Positions 1-7,418 of a stretch of 64,000 nucleotides of DNA are shown here, piece after piece. Source of the DNA: Eubacteriales bacterium (GTDB lineage Bacteria > Bacillota > Clostridia > Lachnospirales > Lachnospiraceae); NCBI GenBank assembly GCA_030537195.1, contig JAUNOK010000002.1:85632-149631 (forward strand), written 5' to 3'. Numbering within the stretch: position 1 is the first letter of the stretch; the number at the start of each line of letters is the position of its first letter. The translations under genes and the position numbers were made by a program. A model generated the notes under the pieces. The model was not told where the DNA came from, did no database searches, and worked only from the letters and a program-made list of their open reading frames with translations.

Positions 1-1178
1 GTAAGTCCCTGAATCATTACCCATACTGTCTTGTCGTTACCATTAAAGTATCCAATCATGCTGAACAATATTGCCGTAACAATTGTCTCTAATGCAAATC
101 CCTTAAGGTAATCATATCCATTCTGTATAACAGCCTCATCAGTTGTAAATATTGCTGTAAGAAGGTCACCCTTGAACATTACGAATAGAAATACAACACT
201 TCCTATCACAAGCCCTACACCAATACCGCAAAACAGTGCCTTCTTGGCTCTCTTTTCGTTGCCTGCACCGACATTCTGTGAAATAAATGACGCCATTGAC
301 TGCATAAGTGAGCTTGGTATAAGCATTGCAAAATTAACTATTTTACATGCAACACCATATCCTGACGAAGCCTGCAGCCCCAGTCTGTTGACAAATGCAC
401 ACAATGCAAGGAATGAAATCTGTGTAAGAAATTCCTGTAATGCAAGCGGAAGTCCAACCTTTAACGCTCTCCTGCAATGTCTGTTAATTGAGAAATCCTT
501 CTTAGTTATCTTGAACGGAAGGTTTCTCTTAAAAAGTAATACAAGTGCAAATACAACACTTACCGCCTGTGCTGCAACTGTCGCAATAGCTGCGCCTGCA
601 GCATTCATATTTAACCCTGCAACAAGAACAAGGTCACCTGCAATATTAATAACACATGCAACTGCTACGAATATAAGAGGTGATTTGCTGTCTCCGAGTC
701 CCCTGAATATCGCAGCAAGCAGATTATATGCAACTATAAAGAATATTCCTGAACCACATATTTTTACATACACAGATGTAAGGCCTAATGCTTCTTTAGG
801 TGCCTGCATTATTGTCGCAATCTGTCTTGAAAACACAATCATAATAACAAAAAGTACAACAGAAATCATTGCAAACACAACGATAGCTCCGCCAATCAAA
901 GCACCTATCTGTTCTGGCTTCTTCTCTCCTATATATCTTGCAATAAGAACCGTAACACCCATTGCAAACTGTGTTATAACAAATGTAACCAGGTTAAGCA
1001 CCTGACTTCCTGTCGATACCGCCGAAAGTCCTTCTGTTGTTCCGAATCTTCCGACAACAAGCAGATCCACAGCACCATACGCTGCCTGTAATATTAACGC
1101 CCCAAGTATCGGCATCATAAAAGGAATCAGCTTTCCCAATATACTTCCCTGTGTAAAATCAGACTTAGAATTATTCAA
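1..1178 (-). CDS. MATE family multidrug/cation exporter (3' end cut by window edge)
   Basis: Translating the minus strand from 1178 gives a polytopic membrane protein that runs without a stop to the window edge (about 392 codons seen). It opens with a MATE-like N-terminus (GKLIPFMMPILGALILQAAY) followed by VDLLVVGRFGTTEGLSAVSTG, the usual VDxxxVGxxG region of helix 2. MATE proteins export drugs or metabolites using Na+ or H+ gradients. No ATG is available near the start. I chose the TTG at 1178 because AAAGGAG (1193-1187) sits 8 nt upstream; a TTG at 1184 is too close to it. The start overlaps the last codons of the upstream marR gene (stop at 1171), so the two are translationally coupled and presumably controlled by that regulator. 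The C-terminus lies outside the window. Confidence 0.85.
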   Translation of the reverse strand, partial: MNNSKSDFTQGSILGKLIPFMMPILGALILQAAYGAVDLLVVGRFGTTEGLSAVSTGSQVLNLVTFVITQFAMGVTVLIARYIGEKKPEQIGALIGGAIVVFAMISVVLFVIMIVFSRQIATIMQAPKEALGLTSVYVKICGSGIFFIVAYNLLAAIFRGLGDSKSPLIFVAVACVINIAGDLVLVAGLNMNAAGAAIATVAAQAVSVVFALVLLFKRNLPFKITKKDFSINRHCRRALKVGLPLALQEFLTQISFLALCAFVNRLGLQASSGYGVACKIVNFAMLIPSSLMQSMASFISQNVGAGNEKRAKKALFCGIGVGLVIGSVVFLFVMFKGDLLTAIFTTDEAVIQNGYDYLKGFALETIVTAILFSMIGYFNGNDKTVWVMIQGL

Positions 1179-1620
1179 TGTCAACTCTCCTTTCGCTCAT
1201 AACTTTATAGAACTTATTAATAGTCTCAATCATGCCGTCAGCCTCCTCATCACTAATATCCGTAAGATATTCACTTAAACGGCTGTAATAATCTGCATCG
1301 TATTTCTTAGACAACGCTTCTCCCTTATCTGTAACCGTAATATAAGTTATTCTCGCATCTTCCTGTGAAGTGGTCTTCTTAAGATACCCCTTAGCTTCCA
1401 TCTCCTTAACAGTACGGGTAACCCCCGGTCTTGGAAGATTAAGCCAGTCACTGATATCCGAAATCTTAACACAGTCATTAGTCTCCAGCAGATGATGAAT
1501 CACATCAATATACTGAATATAAGCAGGCGTAACCCCATCTGGCAGCTCCGGCAGCAGTTCTCTTATCCTCTTAGCCAGATAACACGCATCCAGCATCCTC
1601 TTAATCTTGTCAGGTTTCAT
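1171..1620 (-). CDS. MarR family transcriptional regulator
   Basis: This is a 149-residue winged-helix protein of usual MarR length. Residues about 55-110 hold the HTH and wing (ISDISDWLNLPRPGVTRTVK, then KKTTSQEDARITYITVTDKG), including the conserved D-x-R wing motif. MarR proteins are dimeric, usually ligand-responsive repressors of efflux genes. Its stop overlaps the start of a MATE exporter, so it most likely represses that exporter and itself. A consensus promoter with a cluster of GGTAATTA palindromes lies just upstream (1657-1753), fitting autoregulation. The ATG at 1620 is preceded by AAGGAG. The ligand cannot be told from sequence. Confidence 0.9.
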   Translation of the reverse strand: MKPDKIKRMLDACYLAKRIRELLPELPDGVTPAYIQYIDVIHHLLETNDCVKISDISDWLNLPRPGVTRTVKEMEAKGYLKKTTSQEDARITYITVTDKGEALSKKYDADYYSRLSEYLTDISDEEADGMIETINKFYKVMSERRVDIE

Positions 1621-1656
1621 AATACATTCGTCTCCTTAAGTTATATAATCGCAGGA

Positions 1657-1728
1657 GGTAATCGTTTTATTGATTACCTTTGTTAATTACCTCTATTAAT
1701 TACTTTTGTTAATTACCAAAGGTAATTA
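1657..1728. promoter_or_regulatory. Putative MarR operator cluster (GGTAATTA / TTAATTACC repeats)
   Basis: Several copies of one half-site lie between the marR start codon and its -10 box: GGTAATC (1657), GATTACC (1672), GTTAATTACC (1682), ATTAATTAC (1695), GTTAATTACC (1708) and GGTAATTA (1721). ATTACC-AAA-GGTAAT (1712-1726) is a perfect inverted repeat overlapping the -10 box and the expected transcription start. The density and position fit an autoregulatory MarR operator. Binding itself is inferred. Confidence 0.7.
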
Positions 1729-1753
1729 TATATACATATTCCTGTGATGTCAA
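1725..1753 (-). promoter_or_regulatory. Sigma-A promoter of the marR-MATE operon
   Basis: On the minus strand TTGACA (1753-1748) is followed after exactly 17 nt by TATAAT (1730-1725). Both boxes match the consensus perfectly. Transcription would start near 1718, inside the operator cluster. Confidence 0.85.
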
Positions 1754-1846
1754 CCTGATTTCTATGTAAATTGTTGTTCCTATAAATATCATTTTTCATA
1801 AGCATTTATAGGTACTTTCTCGCTGTTTTCTAGAATTTCCAGCAAA

Positions 1847-1891
1847 AAACACCTATAAGACAGTCCATAATGAACCATCTTATAGGTGTTT
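1847..1891. repeat. 14-bp inverted repeat in gene-free region, with scattered ACCTATA copies
   Basis: AAACACCTATAAGA (1847-1860) and TCTTATAGGTGTTT (1878-1891) are perfect inverted copies around a 17-nt loop. Related ACCTATA/TATAGGT words occur at 1805, 1935 and 1962. No U-tract follows on either strand, so a terminator is not evident. Apart from this hairpin, the marR promoter, the terminator at 1980 and the palindrome at 2031, I see nothing in 1754-2184 and no convincing gene. Confidence 0.5.
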
Positions 1892-1979
1892 ACAAAATAA
1901 AAATCAAAATATTACATGATTTTTCCAAATTTCTACCTATAAATCCACCGATAATACGACTACCTATAGGTATCACATC

Positions 1980-2007
1980 AAAAAAGCGATGTTTCCCAAA
2001 GGGAAAC
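1980..2007 (-). terminator. Rho-independent terminator of the 5205-2185 ABC operon
   Basis: Read on the minus strand, the hairpin GTTTCCC-TTT-GGGAAAC (2007-1991) is followed by ATCGC and six U (1985-1980). It lies about 180 nt beyond the permease stop, after the palindromic element at 2031-2171. Confidence 0.6.
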
Positions 2008-2030
2008 GAGCCTACACCCCAGGCAGGCCT

Positions 2031-2171
2031 GTTTTATGGTGTGTTGCACCTTCAGACCGTTGGAAGTGCGTCGGCACTTAGTGAACGTACTCCCGAAGGG
2101 AGCAGTGAACTTAGTACCGCTACGCACTTCCACGAGCGGGAGCGTGTCTGAAGTGCAATACATCATAAAAC
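2031..2171. repeat. Large imperfect palindromic element (about 141 bp)
   Basis: Outer arms 2031-2057 and 2146-2171 are near-perfect inverted copies, starting with GTTTTATG and ending with TTCAGAC. Inside them GGAAGTGCGT (2062-2071) pairs with ACGCACTTCC (2122-2131). At the centre is CTCCC-GAA-GGGAG (2090-2102). The GC content is clearly higher than the surroundings. It lies in the 3' untranslated region of the ABC permease gene. It could be an intergenic palindromic repeat or MITE-like element, or a structured 3' UTR RNA. No target-site duplication or second full copy was recognised in the window. Confidence 0.6.
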
Positions 2172-2184
2172 CCCATAAAACCCT

Positions 2185-4491
2185 TTACTCTACGTTTTTC
2201 AATGCATCCGTCTTAGGAATCTTAGCAATCTTCACAAGCTGAAGCACTGCAACAACTGCATAGCACACGATTCCAAGAATAACCATTTCCACAAAGCAGC
2301 TTCTTCTTATCATATATGGAATATATCCTGTCATCATAGTGTACAAATATGATGAGAATGCCCATTTAAGCAAAGCATTTACAATAGGTACAGAAACAAC
2401 AAGTGATATAACTACCATGATTGAAGTTGCAACTATATATAATCCACCAATCTCTCCATTCTTAAATCCAAGAATCTTAGTCATAGAAATTGACTGCGCA
2501 TTCTTCTCAATAATCTGTTTTGATAACAGATACATAAGAAGCACGAACATTATAATTCCGAAATACTTCAGTATATACATCATATCGCCCATTGAAACCT
2601 TCATTTGGTTAGACACTTTAATCAGATCCTCATATGTAATTATTGAAGCAACATATTTATCATCAATATCTGTCAGTTTCTTGTCAGTAAAGTATCCTGT
2701 AAAGTAATCATCTGCCTTGTCAAATGTATCAATAAAGTTATCTCTTGTCATGAATACGGCAAGCGCAGCATCATATTTATAACTTCCTGCAATCGTAAAT
2801 TCATACTCATTATCTGAATAAGGGTCTTTCAGCTTAAATGTATCACCCTTTTTAAGTCCGAATTTAACCATTACACCATTGGATACAAGTATTTCATCAT
2901 CACTGATATCTATATCAACATACTTACTGTTATCCTGAATACCATATACCATGATATCATCTGTCATGTATTTCTCATCAGTTGTATCAAGCGAAGTCAC
3001 GCAGTACTTTTCTGCACCAGAGATATTAGTTTCTGCCTGACTCTTTAACACATACTGATATTCACATATCTGTGACTTTTTAACTACATCAGCATAATCA
3101 TCAATAAGAGGCTCAAACATAATGCTAAATACAACAAGTGCACCTGCAATAAGTATTCCTAAGAAAAGTGTCAGATAATTAGGTATATTCTGGAACATTA
3201 TTCTTAATCTGAACCTTGTCATGAAAGGAATCTTATGACTCAGCTTTATAAGCTTTTTCTTCTTTCTGTTAGTAAGCTCATGTCTTAAGAATTTAAGTGG
3301 TGAAAGCCTAAGCTTCTTCTCAAGTACAATAAGATTAATAATAAACATTATAATAATTGGAACTACTGTTGTATCAACAAATGCTTCTGCATTAAGCAGT
3401 GTAGTGTAAGTACACAGACTATAGCTGTTATAATATACATTTACGAAAAACTTTTCCATAACCGTATAACCAAGTATATTACCGACAACAGCAGCAACCA
3501 GCGTTACAACAACAGGAAGCACCATGTAATGTCTTACAATCTCGCTTCTCTTATAGCCTGATGCACGGAGAGTTCCAATAACACCAGCCTCCTGACTGAT
3601 TGTGTTAGATGTTGTAACAGCGAATACAAATGCAATTACAACCACAACAATATAGTCAAAAAGCATAATAGTTGCCTTATCTGACCCCATATCGTCACCA
3701 GTAAAATTAACAGCCTTATTAGTATATCTTGGCAAATAATCAGACACACTGATAATATCAGTATTACCGCTCATCATAAGCTTAGTGTCATATTCTTTGA
3801 TAACATCACCAAGACTTTCCAGGAAATCATCAGAAGCCTCTTTTTCTGCCTTATCTCCTGAAACTTCCTTGTTATATTTCCATGCATAATTATATTTCAC
3901 ATGATTACTTGAAACATTTTCAAAGCCCTTATCAGTCATAACTGCAATAGAAAAATTAGTTGAATCAAACATCATGTCTGAATTATTCTCAAAAAGGCAG
4001 CTGTAATCAGGAACTGCAACAAAGCCGGTAACCTTTAATTCTTTTCCTGCGAGCTTAATTGTGTCTCCAACCTTAATTTTTGCATTCTGTGCATACATAC
4101 GGTCAAGTGCTATCTCATTATCAGCAACTGGCATCTCACCTTCCATAACGCACTCAAGGTTGACATCTGTCCTGTCTTTATACACTCTGATTGTTGCACC
4201 GCAGTCAGCCTCATCTTCCTCAAAGTATCTTAAGTCATAAAGCTTGCTGTCAGTCTTATTCTCAATATCTTTTATAAGTGAGCTGTCAGGTTCTTTATCT
4301 AATGCAAAATGTCCATCTTCAATATTATATTTTTCAAAGCCCTCATCATATGAGTGCTTAACACTGTTGTCTGCTACAAGGAATCCGCTGACTAACGAAA
4401 TCATCATAACCATAAATAAGAATATAACAAGATACTTACCGAAGTCATGCTTTAATTCTCTTGGCAGACGCTTATTTAAAGGATTTCTCAT
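2185..4491 (-). CDS. ABC transporter permease, FtsX/MacB-type (DUF214)
   Basis: This 768-residue membrane protein has the FtsX-family layout. One N-terminal TM helix (about 18-40) is followed by a large extracytoplasmic domain (about 42-275). A three-TM block (about 275-400) is followed by another TM (about 440-465), a second external domain, and three C-terminal helices (about 645-760). Permeases of this type drive mechanical export or lipoprotein release across Gram-positive membranes, typically of peptides or antimicrobials. It lies 15 nt downstream of a LolD/MacB-like ATPase gene and is preceded by AGAGGAG, so the two form one transporter. The substrate is unknown. The TetR-like operator upstream of the pair suggests induction by a small toxic molecule. 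Confidence 0.9.
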   Translation of the reverse strand: MRNPLNKRLPRELKHDFGKYLVIFLFMVMMISLVSGFLVADNSVKHSYDEGFEKYNIEDGHFALDKEPDSSLIKDIENKTDSKLYDLRYFEEDEADCGATIRVYKDRTDVNLECVMEGEMPVADNEIALDRMYAQNAKIKVGDTIKLAGKELKVTGFVAVPDYSCLFENNSDMMFDSTNFSIAVMTDKGFENVSSNHVKYNYAWKYNKEVSGDKAEKEASDDFLESLGDVIKEYDTKLMMSGNTDIISVSDYLPRYTNKAVNFTGDDMGSDKATIMLFDYIVVVVIAFVFAVTTSNTISQEAGVIGTLRASGYKRSEIVRHYMVLPVVVTLVAAVVGNILGYTVMEKFFVNVYYNSYSLCTYTTLLNAEAFVDTTVVPIIIMFIINLIVLEKKLRLSPLKFLRHELTNRKKKKLIKLSHKIPFMTRFRLRIMFQNIPNYLTLFLGILIAGALVVFSIMFEPLIDDYADVVKKSQICEYQYVLKSQAETNISGAEKYCVTSLDTTDEKYMTDDIMVYGIQDNSKYVDIDISDDEILVSNGVMVKFGLKKGDTFKLKDPYSDNEYEFTIAGSYKYDAALAVFMTRDNFIDTFDKADDYFTGYFTDKKLTDIDDKYVASIITYEDLIKVSNQMKVSMGDMMYILKYFGIIMFVLLMYLLSKQIIEKNAQSISMTKILGFKNGEIGGLYIVATSIMVVISLVVSVPIVNALLKWAFSSYLYTMMTGYIPYMIRRSCFVEMVILGIVCYAVVAVLQLVKIAKIPKTDALKNVE

Positions 4492-4506
4492 AATTAATCT
4501 CCTCTC

Positions 4507-5205
4507 TTACCACTCAAGGTCTGCTGCCGCAATCTTGTTATCATTAACATAGTTCTTACGGATTCTGCCATCTCTTAATGTAATAACTCTGTCTGCCATA
4601 TTCTTGATAGCATCATTATGTGTAACTATTATTATAGTATTGCCGTACTTCTTATTAACATCTTCAATAAGCTTTAATATATCCTTGGATGTGTTGTAAT
4701 CAAGTGCTCCTGTAGGCTCATCACATAACAGAATATCAGGATTCTTAATAAGTGCTCTTCCGATTGAAGTTCTCTGCTGCTGACCACCTGATAACTGATT
4801 AGGTTTCTTGTCAGCATGATCTGAAAGTCCTAATGTGTTAAGAATCTCGTCTGTATCAAGTGCCTTATCACTTAAGTAAGCACCAACCTCTATATTTTCT
4901 CTTACAGTAAGATTAGGTATAAGATTATACATCTGGAAAACATATCCAAGATGCTTTCTTCTATACTGTGTAAGACGCTTCTCATTCATATCTGCTGTCT
5001 TCTCGCCATCTATTGATATGTATCCCTCATCTGCATCATCAATACCACCTATAATATTAAGCAGTGTTGACTTACCGGAGCCTGATGGACCAAGTAATAC
5101 AACGATTTCCCCTTTATTAACCTCTATGTCTATACCATTCAGTACTTCCACACGGCTTTCGCCTTCTCCATAATGCTTTTTGATTCCTTTAATCTCTAAA
5201 AACAT
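4507..5205 (-). CDS. ABC transporter ATP-binding protein, LolD/MacB type
   Basis: At 232 residues it has all motifs of an active ATPase: Walker A GPSGSGKST (about 38-46), signature LSGGQQQR (about 138), Walker B LLCDEPTGALD with the catalytic Glu, and the H-loop in VTHND. The DEPTGALD sequence and the size place it in the family that pairs with FtsX-like permeases, and the next gene encodes one. AAGGAGG precedes the ATG. It is the first gene of a two-gene operon with its own promoter and a palindromic operator (5241-5260). Confidence 0.95.
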   Translation of the reverse strand: MFLEIKGIKKHYGEGESRVEVLNGIDIEVNKGEIVVLLGPSGSGKSTLLNIIGGIDDADEGYISIDGEKTADMNEKRLTQYRRKHLGYVFQMYNLIPNLTVRENIEVGAYLSDKALDTDEILNTLGLSDHADKKPNQLSGGQQQRTSIGRALIKNPDILLCDEPTGALDYNTSKDILKLIEDVNKKYGNTIIIVTHNDAIKNMADRVITLRDGRIRKNYVNDNKIAAADLEW

Positions 5206-5240
5206 ATTTACCTCCTTCGGGCACGCCCTCTCATATCATT

Positions 5241-5260
5241 ATATGAACAATCGTTCATAT
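5241..5260. promoter_or_regulatory. TetR-type operator palindrome
   Basis: ATATGAAC-AATC-GTTCATAT is a perfect 8-bp inverted repeat with a 4-bp centre, just downstream of the -10 box of the ABC operon. Such TGAAC..GTTCA palindromes are typical of TetR/AcrR-family operators. No tetR gene lies beside it in this window, so the regulator would act from elsewhere. Confidence 0.6.
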
Positions 5261-5264
5261 ATTC

Positions 5265-5295
5265 ATTATATTAGCACTTATTAATTTTGTGTCAA
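5265..5295 (-). promoter_or_regulatory. Promoter of the LolD/FtsX-like ABC operon
   Basis: The minus strand has TTGACA (5295-5290). The possible -10 boxes are TATAAT (5270-5265, spacing 19) or TAATAT (5273-5268, spacing 16). The start point would fall at the edge of the TetR-type palindrome. Confidence 0.6.
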
Positions 5296-5323
5296 TAGTT
5301 AAAAATTTATCATAATCAGACAC

Positions 5324-5363
5324 AAAAAAAGCAAGCATGGGTTAGAAAGCCCTAACCCTGCTT
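5324..5363 (-). terminator. Rho-independent terminator after the C_GCAxxG_C_C gene
   Basis: On the minus strand AAGCAGGGTTAG (5363-5352) pairs with CTAACCCATGCTT (5345-5333) and is followed by GC and seven U (5330-5324). It ends the operon that begins with the Y-family polymerase gene at 8786. Confidence 0.8.
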
Positions 5364-5425
5364 ACTTTATCACATTTTACTATATAATTCACCATATCTT
5401 ATTGATAAATATTATCAACATGATA

Positions 5426-5821
5426 TTACTTATCTTTGCCTGTCAGTTCGTCAATAAGTCTTATTGATTCCATTATCATGCTGTCACAATGCGCCTTCTT
5501 CTCTCCACCCTTTAAAGCATTGTCTCTTAACAGATCTGCACAATTAGTCATTCCATTGTGATTGTCCCTGATAGTTCTCTGAAATGTACCGACAGCAGCC
5601 GGACTGTTTACTCCCAATGCACCAAGTACCATAAGTCCTCCAGTAATTGCACCGCATGTTCCTCCACATTTCATACCGCCACCGAAATTACATCCAAGAC
5701 ATTCTGCCTGTGTCTCGCTTAATCCCAAATCATCAGCATATGCCATCATAATAGTTTCCGCACAGTTATAACATTTTTCTGATGAACGGAGTTCTTTAGC
5801 TTTTTCTATATGTCTGTTCAT
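5426..5821 (-). CDS. C_GCAxxG_C_C family (putative redox) protein
   Basis: This small 131-residue protein carries the family's cysteine pattern: CYNCAET (about 17-20), CLGCNFGGGMKCGGTCGA (about 42-60), and later single cysteines near residues 94 and 112. Proteins of this family are thought to bind metal or act in redox chemistry, but no member's function is firmly established to my knowledge. The gene follows a MATE exporter with a 27-nt gap and precedes a strong terminator, so it is the last gene of the polymerase-YolD-MATE unit. It is complete for its family. Function remains unassigned. Confidence 0.85.
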   Translation of the reverse strand: MNRHIEKAKELRSSEKCYNCAETIMMAYADDLGLSETQAECLGCNFGGGMKCGGTCGAITGGLMVLGALGVNSPAAVGTFQRTIRDNHNGMTNCADLLRDNALKGGEKKAHCDSMIMESIRLIDELTGKDK

Positions 5822-5848
5822 AACCTATCCTCATCTTTCTGAATATTT

Positions 5849-7210
5849 TTATTGTTCCATAAATGCAAATTTCTTCTTTCTTACCCTTACAAAGAAGAAT
5901 ATGCTTAATGCCACTGAGGCAAGCTCTGCGATAGGCCATGCCCACCATACAAGATTAACATTCCCTGTTTTAGAGAAAATATAAGCACATGGCACAAGGA
6001 ATATAATCTGTCTTACAAATGACACAAGCATGCTGTATATACTGCTTCCAAGCGCCTGAAAGAACGAGCTGCATATAATACATATTCCTGCAAATATAAA
6101 ACTGATTGATATTGTTCTCAATGCAACCACGCCCATTCTTATCATATCCTCAGAGGCATTAAACAGTGAAAGCATTGGCACTGGGAACAACTGTACAGCT
6201 ATCATGAAAAGAATCATTATAATCTCTGCATACATTACTGCCAGCTTAAGAGTTTTAATTACTCTTTCTTCATTCTTAGCACCATAATTGTAAGCTATAA
6301 TAGGAACCATTCCACTGTTCATACCGAATATCGGCATGAATGCAAAACTCTGTAGCTTAAAATACACACCGAATACAGCTACTGCCGTTGATGTGAACAC
6401 AACAAGAATCTTATTCATGCAGAATGTCATAACTGAACCGATAGCAACCATAAGAACCGATGGAATACCTATAAATAAGATATTGCCAATTCTTTTTCCG
6501 GATGGTCTGAAGCCCTTGAATGTAATATGTATCTCTTTATTAACCTTAAGATTGAATATCACCGCCATAATAGCAGCAACAATCTGACCTGCAACTGTGG
6601 CTGCTGCCGCACCTACAATACCAAGTTTAGGAGCGCCAAGCAGACCGAATATAAGTATCGGGTCAAGAACAATATTAATAATTGCTCCAGTACCCTGTGT
6701 AATCATACTGTAAAATGTTCTTCCTGTAGCCTGTAACAATCTTTCAAATATCATCTGAAACAGGCATCCAAAGCTGACTATAAGAATAACTGAAAGGTAA
6801 TCATAGCCATAATCAGCAATTACTTCGTTAGCGCCCTGAATCACAAAGAACTCTCTTGCAAAGAAAAGTCCAATAAAAAGGAATATTATATAACTGCATG
6901 CTGTTATGAATATACCCTGAACAGCCATTTTATCAGCTTCCTCATGTTTTCCTTCGCCTAAAGCCCTTGAAAGCAGCGCGTTAGTACCGACACCCACACC
7001 ACCTGCAACACCTATCATAAGATTCTGCATTGGAAATGCCATAGACACCGCTGTAAGTGCTTCCTCACTTATTCTTGCAACAAATATACTGTCAACTACA
7101 TTGTACAGTGCCTGTACAAGCATTGAAATCATCATAGGCAGTGCCATATTAATAAGCAGCTTATTAACAGGCATAGTACCCATTTTATTCTCTTTTACTG
7201 TACTACTCAT
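5849..7210 (-). CDS. MATE family efflux transporter
   Basis: A complete MATE exporter of about 453 residues with twelve predicted membrane helices in two homologous halves. The conserved VDSIFVARISEEALTAVS lies in helix 2, and GVGVGTNALLSRALGEGK follows. A longer frame begins at 7240. I prefer the ATG at 7210 because AAGGGAGAAG lies 6 nt upstream, and this start overlaps the stop of the YolD-like gene by 8 nt. It sits in one transcription unit with a damage-type DNA polymerase and a C_GCAxxG_C_C protein, so a role in exporting a toxic compound is plausible but not shown. Substrate unknown. Confidence 0.92.
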   Translation of the reverse strand: MSSTVKENKMGTMPVNKLLINMALPMMISMLVQALYNVVDSIFVARISEEALTAVSMAFPMQNLMIGVAGGVGVGTNALLSRALGEGKHEEADKMAVQGIFITACSYIIFLFIGLFFAREFFVIQGANEVIADYGYDYLSVILIVSFGCLFQMIFERLLQATGRTFYSMITQGTGAIINIVLDPILIFGLLGAPKLGIVGAAAATVAGQIVAAIMAVIFNLKVNKEIHITFKGFRPSGKRIGNILFIGIPSVLMVAIGSVMTFCMNKILVVFTSTAVAVFGVYFKLQSFAFMPIFGMNSGMVPIIAYNYGAKNEERVIKTLKLAVMYAEIIMILFMIAVQLFPVPMLSLFNASEDMIRMGVVALRTISISFIFAGICIICSSFFQALGSSIYSMLVSFVRQIIFLVPCAYIFSKTGNVNLVWWAWPIAELASVALSIFFFVRVRKKKFAFMEQ

Positions 7211-7415
7211 AAAATTCTTCTCCCTTATTCTCCTCGTCAAAATATTCGTACTCTCTCATATTATCTTTAGTCTTATTCTGTTCGTCAATGGCATTTCCAA
7301 GCCCTTTCAATGCTGAAAAAGGCAGGAATATCTTAGCTCTGCTTTCCATATCCATTCTTGGTCTGTTACTCGGTCTTGGCCATTTCATATTGATTATATC
7401 ATCATATTTACCCAT
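7203..7415 (-). CDS. YolD-like protein
   Basis: A 70-residue protein with the family's N-terminal features: YDDIINMKWPRPSNRPRM followed by SRAKIFLPFSALKGL, comparable to the RAAQFAPFAAL motif. YolD-like proteins are almost always encoded beside a UmuC-like Y-family polymerase and are thought to be accessory to it. Here the gene starts 3 nt after the polymerase stop and overlaps the next MATE gene. It lacks the charged C-terminal half of longer YolD proteins, ending in an acidic tail (DEENKGEEFYE). Confidence 0.75.
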   Translation of the reverse strand: MGKYDDIINMKWPRPSNRPRMDMESRAKIFLPFSALKGLGNAIDEQNKTKDNMREYEYFDEENKGEEFYE

Positions 7416-7418
7416 AAG

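Noticed and set aside
172..1005. Plus-strand open frame of 277 codons
   Set aside because: It is antisense to the MATE gene, which reads through the full stretch in the other direction with clear family motifs.
1805..1973. CRISPR-like ACCTATA repeats
   Set aside because: The copies are only 7-14 nt, in both orientations and irregularly spaced, with no unique spacers.
1870..2242. Short open frames on both strands (plus 1870-2151, plus 2036-2242, minus 1978-2166)
   Set aside because: They lie over the palindromic element and terminator, lack convincing ribosome sites, and show no protein-like composition.
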